NCBI RefSeq assembly: GCF_000482485.1
Contig: NZ_KI519437.1
Location: forward strand, 124,001-188,000
Reading direction: 5' to 3'
Source: Paucisalibacillus globulus DSM 18846
GTDB lineage: Bacteria; Bacillota; Bacilli; Bacillales; Amphibacillaceae
DNA: 64,000 nt
The notes under the pieces were generated by a model. The model was not told where the DNA came from. It saw only the letters and a list, made by a program, of their open reading frames with translations, and did no database searches. Below are positions 18,420-30,000 of the stretch, one piece after another. Made by a program: the position numbers and the translations under genes. Positions within the stretch are counted from its first letter, which is position 1. Every line of letters begins with the position of its first letter.

Positions 18420-18762
18420 AACAACTCCTTTTTATTATATTTGTTAGACTCATGAATATTATTTGAATTTATAACATGCCCATATGGGTAAACGACAGTG
18501 GTATAATGAACATTCGGTGATTTTATGACAGTCTCTATGTTGTATGAGTTACTGGGGCCACTACTCCCCTTAGGTCTTTTGCAACTATTATTCGTGGATT
18601 ATAATTGAGTGAGCGCATTTTTGTAAGCCATTCTATTATTTCAATTTTAAAGTATATAGATCTAATTTTAGAAAAGTCTATAGATCCATTTTGTTGAAAA
18701 ATGCTGGATAAACTTGTTACAAATAACATCGAGATAGTATTAATTTTATAAATATCATATTC
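18420..18762. other. Gene-poor gap between the DUF6119-like gene and the repeat protein
   Basis: 343 bp. A 64-codon minus-strand frame is present (18535-18729) but has no clear ribosome binding site, ends in low-complexity sequence, and resembles nothing I know. A promoter for the repeat protein and giant helicase probably lies here. Confidence 0.4.
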
Positions 18763-20213
18763 CTATAGTATATCCCTATGAATATTCAGAATATCGGCAC
18801 TGTGTAAAGATTGTTGGATACAATATCGTAATTCAGGTGTATTACCTATTTTTACATGTATTAACTCATCATTATCTTGACTGTATAAATCTGCAAATTC
18901 AACACTTTTAAATGTTCTATGTAGACTTTTTCTATCTAATAACTTATATTGGTACTCATTTTCTAAAAATATGTTATATGGATATTCGGTATATGTAACC
19001 TGATCATATGTATGAGGACTAGCTGCTTGAATCTCTCTTCCTTTTTCTACTACTGAATCTAGAAGATTATAATTTTCATCGTACGTAACATATTCATTAA
19101 CCTTTAGAATCTCACGTTCAATAAATTCCATATAAGACTCATTAAAACTAGCCCATTTTCCTTTATATAGGCAGTAATTCTTCCCATGGTATTCCGTAAT
19201 AAAGTCCAATACTCTCAACAAAGGAAGTTGTCTATTTCTTCTTGAAGCTGGCCTTATTGAAACCCTAGATATATCATCGCATTCCGCCTCAATCAAAATA
19301 TCTGCAATACTTTCAATAGTATAGGAATCTATGGTATAACTTTTTTTATAGACTATCTCTATCTGGTCATCATTAGCAGGTTCAATAAAAATATCACCAT
19401 CATCTTCTATAAAATATGATAAAGTAACACTAGTATCACCACCCAGAATCCCAGTAAGTAATCTTCTATCTAGATCTGCAATCTTTGGTGCATTATCTTC
19501 ATTACTTTTAAGAAAATTCATTCTTGGCAAACTACCTGACTTTTCTTCATTCAGTAATAAATAATTTAATTCATGGACTATATCCAAAATATCATTAGGT
19601 TTATAGTCATTAACATTTAGTTTTACCGCTGAGCCAAACTTCATTTTGTCTTCATACTTATGTAATAAAAGTTCAGAATATTTATCTTTCAAACTAATCT
19701 TACTAACGAGTAATTCATGACTTTCTCCGATTTCGGAAGTTACAAATGAATTGACATTATATTGGGTAAGGGATTTGTTTTAGTTTGCTTAAAAAATTTG
19801 GCAGACTTTACTTCTATTGAACTTTCATCATGTATTATCTCTGCTATATCAAACCCAAAATCCATATCCGCTGTATTACTTGCGTAGCTGTGTCCTCTTC
19901 CTAGGGATATAGCAAATACGTCTCCTTCTATCTCAATAATAACCATACCAAAAGCAGATTCTACTGACTTAGTATTTTTTGAATCATCACCAAAATAATT
20001 TCCCCAATACTTTGCCCACTCTATTTCAACCAAATCATCAGAATCTAATTTAAAAAAGAAATCCACTTTCATTGAGGCACTTTTTTCTTCACCATCAATA
20101 ATTCTAGTGCTATTATAATTGATAGAATCGCCCACTCTATCCATGCCTTTTTCTCTTAAATCCGTGATGAAGTCCTCTCTAGTAATGACTTGCTTATATA
20201 TACTAAATTCCAC
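18763..20213 (-). pseudogene. DUF6119 (TIGR04141-like) gene split by a -1 frameshift
   Basis: Two minus-strand frames, 20213-19740 (157 aa) and 19692-18763 plus its upstream open extension, read as halves of one protein of about 480 aa. The first half has the SLGRGHSY and FGFDIAEI patches near its end that resemble DUF6119 proteins; the second frame is open upstream of its first possible start and gives NKSLTQYNVNSFVTSEIGES, which continues the first half naturally. Joining them needs one extra A in the AAAA run at 19778-19781. DUF6119 proteins are sporadic members of defence islands with unknown function. No canonical -1 slippery heptamer is present, so inactivation or a sequencing error is more likely than programmed frameshifting. 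Confidence 0.65.
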
Positions 20214-20297
20214 TGGAACCCCCCCTGTTTTCTAACAATTTCAAGCTATTTTGTCATAAATTGATACTAACAAGTGTGATAGTTCAACTGTTCCTTC

Positions 20298-21287
20298 TCA
20301 GTTTTGATCTGGAACATACATCTTCTGCAAAGGCAATAACGCCCTAACATCATTCGGCATATTCTCGTACCACTTAACAACCAAATCTACTAATTCCTCC
20401 AAATCTACCAACCTAACAGAATTATGTCTAGCAACCGCTTCTGCTTGTGATGTAAAACCACCAGTTGAAACAAATAAACTATTGGCATCAATCGGATTTG
20501 CCCCCAATAACTGTTGAATCTCTGGTGCCGATGCAGAAGACTTACGATGCTTTACTTGAACTTTAATAATCGGCTTTTCAAATCCAAAGGCATCTTTATA
20601 AGCCAGTACATCCACTCCACCATCAGGCCCCTTTGGACTTACCCGTACATTGTAGTCCATCGCTTGCAAAAGTCCTCCAACCAGTTCTTGCATTTGCCAT
20701 GGGTCAAGTTTATCAACTTTGTCTTGTACCATTACCAGTGCTTTATTAACCAAGTCTTCTATTATTTCGCTTTCTTCAGCTTCATCTGTTTCCTCCGGTT
20801 CAACAAAGGGGTACTCTAATAATCTTTCAATCTCACTTCCCCAATCATCTACACGAAATACTGTTAATACCGAACCTAAACTATTCTTTGCTGCTTGTGA
20901 TAGTGTGTCTCTAATAACTGTAGTTTCTTCCCATTCCACCCTTATATTATTTGGGTATGCAGGATCCCCTATTGACTCATTATAAAATGGATCTTCAGTT
21001 ACAGTTCCAATCAAATATTCTCTAGTTTCTTTAAAATAAGTGATAACTCTATCACCCTTCTTTATTTCTCTGCTGAAACGCCATACCTGGTTAATCCAGC
21101 TCTTTCTAGTATTAGGTTTACTATCAGCAAATACAGTATTTGCTTTAGTTAACATTTCTTCCTTTGAACGATATTGTTTAGGATCGCCTAATTTAGGCCA
21201 TCCAATGGAAGCAATACCTTCATCCTTCCATATTGGAATTAATTCATTATTATCTCCCGCACGAACCATCCACCATCTTTTCACCAT
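20298..21287 (-). CDS. Mrr-type restriction endonuclease with N-terminal PUA/EVE-like domain
   Basis: 329 aa. The N-terminal 150 residues (KRWWMVRAGDN, KKGDRVITYF, YLIGTVTEDP) look like an EVE/PUA-type modified-base reader. An acidic linker lies around 163-178. The C-terminal Mrr catalytic domain (about 193-310) carries the nuclease core D226 in PDGGVDVLAY and Q244-V-K246 in VQVKHR, the Mrr version of the PD-(D/E)XK site, with E201 as the helix Glu. Such proteins cut DNA with foreign methylation. The gene starts 30 bp after the SNF2 helicase gene, in the same operon, so the nuclease seems to be an accessory layer to BREX. Confidence 0.88.
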   Translation of the reverse strand: MVKRWWMVRAGDNNELIPIWKDEGIASIGWPKLGDPKQYRSKEEMLTKANTVFADSKPNTRKSWINQVWRFSREIKKGDRVITYFKETREYLIGTVTEDPFYNESIGDPAYPNNIRVEWEETTVIRDTLSQAAKNSLGSVLTVFRVDDWGSEIERLLEYPFVEPEETDEAEESEIIEDLVNKALVMVQDKVDKLDPWQMQELVGGLLQAMDYNVRVSPKGPDGGVDVLAYKDAFGFEKPIIKVQVKHRKSSASAPEIQQLLGANPIDANSLFVSTGGFTSQAEAVARHNSVRLVDLEELVDLVVKWYENMPNDVRALLPLQKMYVPDQN

Positions 21288-21317
21288 TTATCCCCCTCGT
21301 TAAATAAACATTGTGCC

Positions 21318-24300
21318 TTAATTGAATAGATGTTCAATAATTTCGTTTTCTCTTATTTCATACACGAATACCCGGCTCTTAATCGCTTGATAATCTTCCT
21401 CTATCATCTGCCGCTTAAATTGATGTATATCGTTAGTTACCACAATTAGTCGATTATCTCCATCAACTTCTTCACTGATAATATCTACTAACCCAAAAGC
21501 CCGCTGTACTCTTACGTTTAATCTACCCTGCTTTAATTCATGTGCTTCAATCAAAGATAAATAGTCTTCTGGAATTACACGGCCATTTTCTATTCCATTT
21601 GGTTTAACTTTAAATTGCGCTATCCTTTTAATAGGCTTTAATTGAATAGAACGTTGACGATCAATTTCCGTTAAACGGTCTTTACTCCTATCTTCCATTT
21701 CATCTAATTGTGAATAAGTTTGGTTAATCAAAGCACTATTTTTACCCTCTACATTTTCTTCCTGGTACTTCTTCAACCGTTCTTGCAAGGTTTCCATTTG
21801 ATCCTCAAATGACTTTCTTAAGAAAACTCTTTTTCGATTAGCATAGTCTTCGCGCTTACGTTGTATTGACTTTAATAGTTTCCTAGCATGTTTAATCACA
21901 TGGCGTTTAATATCCTGTTCTTCTATGTCATACGTATTTGTAACATCCAACGATTCATTAAAAAGCATATAGGGTGACATTTGTATAAACTCACCGTTTG
22001 CCCGTTTACCAGTTAACATTAACTTTTGCTCCAGCTCACGGCCGTTACCGTCCACAATTGTCACTTGATTTAGTTCAACTGTCATAGCTTCTGGAACCGA
22101 TGCCTTCACTTCATAGAGTGGAAGCACGGCTTGCTGCATCTCTTTTGCAGTTAGTTTCATCACTAAGTTAAACAACGGATTATCATTTTCAATCATTGGT
22201 ATTGAATCAGATACTTTTGATGAAGATAAGGCAAAACGAATAGAATCATCAAAATTGAACATCAATTTCTGATCACGTGCAAAATCACGTATACGCTTAG
22301 GAAAACGGTCTATACGGGCAGTTGTGCTATCAGCTGAAATATTCAACCTCGTTCTTGTATTTTTTAATCCATCAACTACAAAGTGCCCGTATAAACGATT
22401 AGGAATGCTGTTTATCGAAACTTCATCAAATGAACGCTTAGCCCCAGGTAAATCAAAATTATCATCTAATCGCTCACTCTGAGCCAGTTCTAATAGCCTT
22501 TTGTGTTCTTCCGATAATGTCTTTTCCATGTTTGCAATTATCTCGTCTAAATCTTCACGACCTGTAATTGCTTGTTCCATAACCGAAGATAAATCAGCTT
22601 GGTGATCCTCAAGTACTTCACCTATAAAATCATAAACAAGATCTTGTCCAAGATCTTCACGCATTTGTTCCATCTTAGTAAGTAACCGTATTAATACGTC
22701 GCCTTCACGTGTATTTGTAGCAACAAGGTTAAACACAAAGACTTCATTTTTCTGCCCAATACGGTGAATACGTCCCATCCGTTGTTCCAAACGATTAGGA
22801 TTCCATGGAATATCATAGTTGACCATTTGGTTACAAAATTGCAGGTTAATTGATTCTCCTCCAGCATCTGTAGCAATCATGATTTGCACATCATTTCGAA
22901 ACTTCTCAACTTCCTCTTGTCGTCTATCCATAGAAAAGTCACCAACAATTTTGGCTATCTCTGGAACGTATGCTTTCAATTTCTTCTCAAGATAATTAAG
23001 TGTGTCTTTAGATTCAGTAAAAATTAAAATCTTCTCATCTTGTGCCAACAAGCCACTTGCACCAAACAGTGTCTTCTCTAATTCAAGATACTTGCGCTCA
23101 TTTTGGCTTTGCCTGATGACATTCGCCTTACGAATTAGTTGATCCAGCATTTCTATCTCTACTTGTAATTCATCTAAATCTAGTTCTTCGTATTCGCCTT
23201 CAGCATATTCTTCAAGCAATTCCTGTTCTTCGAGTGAACTATCTTCATAGTCCTCATAATCCAATATCATCTGTTTTACTTTTTGCCCTGTTTCTAACGC
23301 CTTCTGTAAGCGTTCTTTCCGACGTACAAGTGATAAATATATTGCTTCAACAGATGAACTTAATCGACGTTGTAATATCATCATTGCAAAAGCAACATTT
23401 GGTTTATTATTCTGTTTTGCACGGTTAAAGTGATGTCTTACATATTCTGTTACAGCTTCATACAAATCAGATTCCGCTGGACTCAGGTCAAACCCTAACG
23501 TTGTAGTTGTACGTTTCGGGAATAGGGGAGTTCCATCAAAGTTAACCATATTTTCCTTTAGTCGACGGATAACATATGGATTACTTTTCTCTAGAATTGA
23601 ATCACTTCTATTAAGTTGTGAGAAGATATCGTGATCGATCAAACTCATCAAATGACGAAAATTTTCTTTATCCCCCTTGTGAGGTGTTGCTGTCAATAGA
23701 AGAGCATGCTCCGTATGTCTCAACAAATTTTCACCTAGTTGGAACATCTTTGTCCGCTTCACTTTGCGTTTCATTTGCCCTACTGTATACGCAGCCATTT
23801 TATGAGCTTCATCGACTATGACTAAATCAAACTGCGAGTTAATAATCATGTTTTTTATATCTTCTCTAGATGCCCAGTACATCGACGCAATAACTTGCTG
23901 GTGCATATCAAAAGGATTCAATTCACCTGAAGCATCCAAATAAGAACGAGTAATGATTAAGAAGTCTTCATTAAATTTTTCCTTTAATTCCGTTTGCCAC
24001 TGTTTCAATACAAGAGGTGGTACCAAAATTAATGTTTTTCGAATCATGTTCCGTGCCTTCAATTCACGGATAAGCATACCGGACATAATTGTTTTACCTG
24101 CACCAGGATCGTCAGCTAATAGATAACGTACTTGGGGCGCTTGTAACATTTTGCTATAAACCGCTTCAATTTGGTGTGGTAAAGGAATCATATTCCTATT
24201 TCCTCTAGCCCGCGATTGTGAGTATTCTTTCTCCGTTTGTAACACATGATATTGTAAGTAATGTTGAAATCTATCTCTCAATTTATCTGAAGCATCTTCA

Positions 24301-24494
24301 TCAGAATAACGTTCAACTTCTTGTAATTGATGTTTCTCAAGATAGTTTTCAAAGAATTGATTAGACTCTCGCCCAACAGCTTCTACTAAATATAAATCAT
24401 CATCTATGCTTTCAACATGTTTAATTTGAACGGCTTCTGGCCAGAAAGATGCTCCAACAATTTCACCTTTTTTAAGCAAAAGTAACACCCCCAT
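21318..24494 (-). CDS. SNF2/DEAH-type helicase associated with BREX (BrxHII/DrmD-like)
   Basis: 1058 aa. SF2 motifs: QxxxxxY-like PLPHQIEAVY near 105, Walker A ADDPGAGKT at about 127-135, DEAH at 228-231, TATPHKG, and in lobe 2 DIPWNPNRLEQRMGRIHRIGQ. The C-terminal 450 residues are helical and charged, with a conserved-looking ending. Helicases of this kind occur in DISARM (DrmD) and in BREX types that lack the Lon-like BrxL. It lies 12 bp behind pglZ and 30 bp before the Mrr gene. Its likely job is DNA translocation during restriction. The ATG at 24494 sits directly after AAAGGAA; a GTG two codons later is possible. Confidence 0.85.
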   Translation of the reverse strand: MGVLLLLKKGEIVGASFWPEAVQIKHVESIDDDLYLVEAVGRESNQFFENYLEKHQLQEVERYSDEDASDKLRDRFQHYLQYHVLQTEKEYSQSRARGNRNMIPLPHQIEAVYSKMLQAPQVRYLLADDPGAGKTIMSGMLIRELKARNMIRKTLILVPPLVLKQWQTELKEKFNEDFLIITRSYLDASGELNPFDMHQQVIASMYWASREDIKNMIINSQFDLVIVDEAHKMAAYTVGQMKRKVKRTKMFQLGENLLRHTEHALLLTATPHKGDKENFRHLMSLIDHDIFSQLNRSDSILEKSNPYVIRRLKENMVNFDGTPLFPKRTTTTLGFDLSPAESDLYEAVTEYVRHHFNRAKQNNKPNVAFAMMILQRRLSSSVEAIYLSLVRRKERLQKALETGQKVKQMILDYEDYEDSSLEEQELLEEYAEGEYEELDLDELQVEIEMLDQLIRKANVIRQSQNERKYLELEKTLFGASGLLAQDEKILIFTESKDTLNYLEKKLKAYVPEIAKIVGDFSMDRRQEEVEKFRNDVQIMIATDAGGESINLQFCNQMVNYDIPWNPNRLEQRMGRIHRIGQKNEVFVFNLVATNTREGDVLIRLLTKMEQMREDLGQDLVYDFIGEVLEDHQADLSSVMEQAITGREDLDEIIANMEKTLSEEHKRLLELAQSERLDDNFDLPGAKRSFDEVSINSIPNRLYGHFVVDGLKNTRTRLNISADSTTARIDRFPKRIRDFARDQKLMFNFDDSIRFALSSSKVSDSIPMIENDNPLFNLVMKLTAKEMQQAVLPLYEVKASVPEAMTVELNQVTIVDGNGRELEQKLMLTGKRANGEFIQMSPYMLFNESLDVTNTYDIEEQDIKRHVIKHARKLLKSIQRKREDYANRKRVFLRKSFEDQMETLQERLKKYQEENVEGKNSALINQTYSQLDEMEDRSKDRLTEIDRQRSIQLKPIKRIAQFKVKPNGIENGRVIPEDYLSLIEAHELKQGRLNVRVQRAFGLVDIISEEVDGDNRLIVVTNDIHQFKRQMIEEDYQAIKSRVFVYEIRENEIIEHLFN

Positions 24495-24506
24495 TTCCTT
24501 TTCGAC

Positions 24507-27008
24507 TTAATATAATGCTTCATATAATCGTAAGGTAAATTCCTCTTCCAAATAGGCTTCTTTACCTTTCTTGGTCACATTCTCAACTCTTAAAATGCAT
24601 GTTTCACCTATCTTGTAATGCTTTTCCACTAAATTAAAGGTGACTTGTCTATTACGATCACGATTTTCACCTTTTAGATCAAATACGAGTTCTACTTCAT
24701 TCGAAATTCGTTCATCACCTTGATAAAAAGCTACATTGACTTTTCTTGATGTATAGTTATCTGTAATACTTTGTTCTTGATAGAAAGAAACCGAAATACG
24801 ATAATTTGTAATGACTTTATTAATCATTGCTACTGCAATATCAACTGGTTTCCCTACTTCGATACGACGATAATCTATTAATGGGACAACCGCTTCCTGT
24901 GGTAAAGCTCCTCCATGAATAAATTGAAGACCTCCACCCGTTTTAAATCTATTGATACTTTTTGCCAAAACAACCTCAACATTATGTAATGGTGATTGTT
25001 GTTCAGTTAATTTAATCGAACCTTCTGGAACTGATAAATTGTGCCCGATAGCAAAACGACGATTATGATCTATTACTTCCCCTTCAACAGCTGGTATTTT
25101 CCCATGGTTTTCTATTTGTTTGAATTGGAATAAGAATCCATGATCAGCTGTGATGAAAATACGTTTCGCTTGAAGACGTGATAATCGATCAACTGCATAT
25201 TGTAAATCTTGTATTGCCTGATGGACAGCTCCATAGGTTTCACGTTCTGACTTTGCTGAATCCCCAAGTGCATCAATGTGGTCATGATATAAATAAACTA
25301 ATCTTTTGCCTTTCAACAATTGATCAGCTTCACTTGCTTTCATATCCAGAAGTTCCTTTAATTTTAGAACTTCAGTCTGTGTCTCAACTGACAGTAAAAT
25401 TTTACTTCTATTATCCATCCCCTTCGTTGATTGTCCATCAGCCAAGATCCCCTTCTTCTCATCTATAGTAAGCTCACGATGTGGTAGTAAAGATGCCATT
25501 CCTAATTGCGTGTAAGTTGGGTAACTTGCTGCCATCGGATTAATATTTGTTTTTCCATTTTCTCTTTCTTTTAATAGTTCATGAAGTTCATAAGCTGCTT
25601 CATATCGTAAAGCATCTGAAATAATAACGAACACCCTTGTTTGTTCCTTCTCTAAAATAGGGCGAACCTTCTGAGCAAAGAAACTTCGTTGTGGCATTAA
25701 TTTAGATACATAACCATCTTCCAGCCTGAAATTCATCTCCTCTGAAATCCGACGCAAATATTCGTTTTCGTACCAATTTGTCAAATGGCTTGCAATCTCT
25801 TCTAGTATTTCTTTTGCATCAAGGCGTGTAAAATGATGCATAAAATGACGGTAGGCATGATCAATTTCATATAAGGATTTTACATAGTTTTCATATAGGT
25901 CTTCTGCTTGATACAAACGATTTACAACTGGTTTTAACTTTTCAAGTCGAATTGCTTCAAATAGTGTTTCATACAGAGCTTTTAGTCTACCTTTTGATCC
26001 CCAATAGGTTTGTAAACGTTGCTCAATTAAAGATAGACGTTCATCCACATGAATTGTTTGATGAACCAATTCATCGATGCACTTTTCAATGATAATTGCA
26101 TCAACAACTGGGAAAGTATCAACTAGCTGGTAGTTTTCTATATCGTGTTTAATTAACACATCTCTTACTTGATACACTTTTTCCCATTCTTTAATATGTT
26201 CTTCAAGAGCTATTCCATCATGTTGTAACCACTCTTCAACGAATAATGCGCAAATGTTAGGTGATGACGATGCCCATTGAGCCTCCCAATCCTCAACAGT
26301 AAAACCAGCATTCTGCTGAAAGTGTTGATAGATCAGAACATTTATAAGCTGCACTAATGGTTTATTATCTTCTTCTAGTGTCACGCCAAAATAGCGACCA
26401 ATGATTTCAAGTGCACGTTCTAAGGAAAAATTGCGCTTTAGTTGTTTCAATAACTCATTTTCTTCCTTGTGTAAGTCATTCAAAAGAAGTTGACGTGCAA
26501 TTACTCTTATATCAGGTACAGAGGCTTTTACTATGACAGCCATCATACTAAGTTCAAAATGATATTCGTCAGCATGCTTAGGCAATATTTTACTTAATTT
26601 TCTTTTTCTCTCTTTACTACCGAAGAACAAAGGATATTGTTCCATCATTGGACGTAATACATGATCAGATACTTGTAATTCTTCTGACAACATTGCAGTT
26701 TCGTCAGCTTTGAATTCAGTGCTATACGACAATATATCAAATAGCATATTATCTTTATCATTAGGCTTCGCTTCATTGGAATAAATTAAAAATGACTCTG
26801 TTGTCTGTTGAAGTTCAATTTCGACCTTTAACTGAAAAAAATTATTATTAGTTATTTGTCTTACCTCAATGTCCTCTAACTGTTCTTTTAGTTCCTCAAC
26901 ACTGACTTGTGATTGAGGATCGTACCAGAAAACAATCGATCGTTCTTTTATTTTCTTCTCTTGTTGTATTTTCTCTTTTAGCTTTTCAATGACATTCACG
27001 GATTTCAC
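24507..27008 (-). CDS. pglZ: BREX protein PglZ (alkaline phosphatase-like)
   Basis: 833 aa. The PglZ domain (alkaline-phosphatase superfamily) is visible as VFVIISDALRYEAAYELHE near 460-475, MASYPTYTQLGMASLLPH after it, and RIFITADHGFLFQF near 617-630, where metal-binding Asp and His residues are expected. The first 440 residues are helical; the last 100 form a beta-rich tail. PglZ is the hallmark protein of all BREX systems, needed for both host methylation and phage exclusion, with metal-dependent nuclease or phosphatase activity suggested in the literature. It lies between pglX and the helicase, with 42 and 12 bp gaps. Confidence 0.93.
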   Translation of the reverse strand: MKSVNVIEKLKEKIQQEKKIKERSIVFWYDPQSQVSVEELKEQLEDIEVRQITNNNFFQLKVEIELQQTTESFLIYSNEAKPNDKDNMLFDILSYSTEFKADETAMLSEELQVSDHVLRPMMEQYPLFFGSKERKRKLSKILPKHADEYHFELSMMAVIVKASVPDIRVIARQLLLNDLHKEENELLKQLKRNFSLERALEIIGRYFGVTLEEDNKPLVQLINVLIYQHFQQNAGFTVEDWEAQWASSSPNICALFVEEWLQHDGIALEEHIKEWEKVYQVRDVLIKHDIENYQLVDTFPVVDAIIIEKCIDELVHQTIHVDERLSLIEQRLQTYWGSKGRLKALYETLFEAIRLEKLKPVVNRLYQAEDLYENYVKSLYEIDHAYRHFMHHFTRLDAKEILEEIASHLTNWYENEYLRRISEEMNFRLEDGYVSKLMPQRSFFAQKVRPILEKEQTRVFVIISDALRYEAAYELHELLKERENGKTNINPMAASYPTYTQLGMASLLPHRELTIDEKKGILADGQSTKGMDNRSKILLSVETQTEVLKLKELLDMKASEADQLLKGKRLVYLYHDHIDALGDSAKSERETYGAVHQAIQDLQYAVDRLSRLQAKRIFITADHGFLFQFKQIENHGKIPAVEGEVIDHNRRFAIGHNLSVPEGSIKLTEQQSPLHNVEVVLAKSINRFKTGGGLQFIHGGALPQEAVVPLIDYRRIEVGKPVDIAVAMINKVITNYRISVSFYQEQSITDNYTSRKVNVAFYQGDERISNEVELVFDLKGENRDRNRQVTFNLVEKHYKIGETCILRVENVTKKGKEAYLEEEFTLRLYEALY

Positions 27009-27050
27009 CTCTTTATGTAAAGAGAAAGAGGAGAATACCCCCTCTTTCAG

Positions 27051-30000
27051 TTATTTGATCTTTGCTAGGACTTCATTGAACTTGGCGTAGTTTACATTAA
27101 CACCGTCATCTAAATCAATATCAATTTGCTCATTAGCATAAGTAGCTAATTTCTTATCAAATTCTTGTAGCTCCTCAATCTTTTTCTGATAGGCTGTTTT
27201 TGATTTTTCAAGATTGCGTTTGTCGGCTGGCGATAAACTAGGATTAGCTAAACGTGTATCAATCATGTCAATTTCATTTTGATATTTTGATTGAATTTCC
27301 TGTAAATGTTCAAAGCGAATTGTTGCCATCGTATCTGGCTGATAACGATGCATATAAATAAGTGTTCGTAATCCTTTTTGTTTGCCTGAATCGACTAACC
27401 AGTATATTGGCCGCTTTTGATATATTTTACAATGATCCTTGAAAAATTCATCTAAGAAATAACGCCGTAAGCGTTCCTCAGGCGACTCATTTTTCTTCAT
27501 TTTGAGCGATTCAGCTAACCATTGCATATTTTCATCAACAGTATTTGGACTAAACGCTACAGATAAAAACTCACGCAAACGTTCGATGATATCATTGTCA
27601 AAATAATGATCATCTGTTAATTGAATAAGACCATTTTGATTTGGCTTGAAAGACTGATACCTTGATTCATCTAACCTTCCTCCACCGTATACAAGGCCTT
27701 CTATATCTAAGGAATATCTTCCCATTAGACAACCGATAAAGTAAGATAAGAATGAAACAGCTTCTGTTGCTCTATCAATTTGTCGGATTGTAACATCTTC
27801 AATTAAAACATTAGGTTCTATCTCTTGTTGTAATCCAAACAACTCTATAAATTTTTTATTAATCTGTTCTTCATTATTTTTTAATGCGCTAAGCCATTCA
27901 TCAGTTATATCTTTCCGTTTTCTAAATGAACTTTCTAAAGTTTTATCCAAAGAATTGTATTCAACTAAAGGGTTATTACTAAATTGCCATGACGTCTCAT
28001 AATAGTTCCAATCCTTTTTAGAAATATTTATATTTTCTTCAACATAGGAAGCGATCTCTTTAACAAATGACTTTTCACCTGATATATAAGGTAAGTTACC
28101 AATAGGCCCTTGATTAAAATCAAATGTTGGTGAAATTATTTTCAAGAAATACATTACTAGCTTGGAATTTAAATATCCTAACAAATACAAATAGTTATCA
28201 TGACTATCATTTTCTTTTAAAAATAACATCGGCCCCTTAGAATCAAATAAAAATCCAAAGTCTGTATATCTAAATGAAATATTACCCGAAGTTAAAGATG
28301 ACCAAGTTAGCCCATTCTTAAAATAATACGAAGGATTACGAATTACAGCCTTTTTAAAATTCTTTAGTTCCTCACCATCATTTTCCCAGTTAAGTAAATA
28401 CTCTTGATTTCCGTACCATTTTTTATATGGCCCCCCTTTACTATATGGGAACCACTTCTTTAGGCTTTCTAATGCTTCAGTTTTATTACGATTATTAAAA
28501 CCAACCTTCATAAAGTTCACTTCATACCAATACCTCAAAAACCTGTTATTATCTGCCGTTGCCATACCTTGTCTTGGTTCTGCAATATCTGAAATTTTCA
28601 TATTCTCAGCAAAAATAGTTCTTACCTTTCGAGGCACCCAATAAGCAATGGGATTCCCAGGTAAATTTTTATAAGCTTCACTAGATACTTGGGAGTACCT
28701 ACTATTTCTCCTCGGAAACTCATAAGGTTCTTCATTAATGATATCTGAGTACTTAACATACTGAAAAACACCTTTATAGTTCTTTATTTTCTTTCTAAAA
28801 ATAGTAGCTGCTGTACCAAATGCAATTCCCATTACCATATTGTCCATGTGAACTAAATTTAAAATAGAATATTTATTTAGTATATGTTCTCTAAATTTTT
28901 CATAAGAGGAAAGAAACATCCATGATTGCATTGTGACATTCGCAATGATACCTCTACTTTTCGTGAATTCTTCCATTCTTTCCATCATTGCAGAAAAAGT
29001 ATCAATCTTAGTCATAGGGTAATTTTTTTGTAAAAAGTTTTTTAAATCACTATTTGTGTTTCTAACCCCCATGTATGGAGGATTGGTTATTGCAACATCG
29101 AATGAAGAATTTAGAATAATACCTTGCTTGAATATAAATTCCAATTCTTTTAATTGTTCATATGCATAATAATCCTTTATGCCCAATTGTAGACTATTAT
29201 CAGTTCTTAAATTTATTATTCTAGTCAAGTACTTGTTATAGTCAATATCTAGTCCTTTAATTAGAGAACCATAGTTCTTAGCATCATAAAATTTTTCTAT
29301 AAAATATTTAAATTCAAACTTTTCCTCTTTACTTTCACATATTAATTCTGCTAGACCTACTGTATCTAAATTATTTGATTCTCTTATTGCAAAAATATTT
29401 GGTTTAACAGATTTTTTTAGGATTCTTCTGTTTTTTTCTCGAGCTTTCATTAATAATGCAAACGATGCTAATTGAGTGGATCGTTCGTCTACATCTATTC
29501 CAAATAGATTTTTTTCAATGATTAACTGTGGAATATCTTTACTAAGGTATCCAGCTTCTTTATAAATCTCGTATAGTAGATCAAATGCATAAACAAGCAT
29601 ATGTCCAGAGCCTACACAAGGATCTATAATAGTTAACTCCTCTAGATCAATTCCCTTATATCCGATCTTTTTAATTATTTCAAGAACGTCTTTTTCTTGA
29701 GTTGGTGGCTCCAAATAATAATTCATAAAGTTTCGTAACTGAGAATGTGGATTTACTTCAAGCCACAACTTCCCTATTGAATTTTCCACCATATACCTTA
29801 CTATCCATTTTGGTGTAAAAATTTGTGTAGCCGCCGGAATGTCATGTTTGTCTACTCTTATATTTTTTTTCAAATTAGAATAAACTTTGTCCTTTGGTTC
29901 TGAATTATAATATTGATATATCCATCCAATTACTTCTACTTCTTTAAAACTTTCAGTAAGTTCTGAGTTGCTTACTAATTTGGCAATAATAAACTCACTG

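Noticed and set aside
18535-18729. A 64-codon minus-strand frame as a gene
   Set aside because: No ribosome binding site, no recognisable sequence, and low-complexity surroundings.
19760-19800. Programmed -1 frameshifting in the DUF6119-like gene
   Set aside because: The frame 0 codons ACT-AAA-ACA do not form a slippery heptamer that allows re-pairing, and the T6 run upstream leads to a stop codon in the -1 frame.
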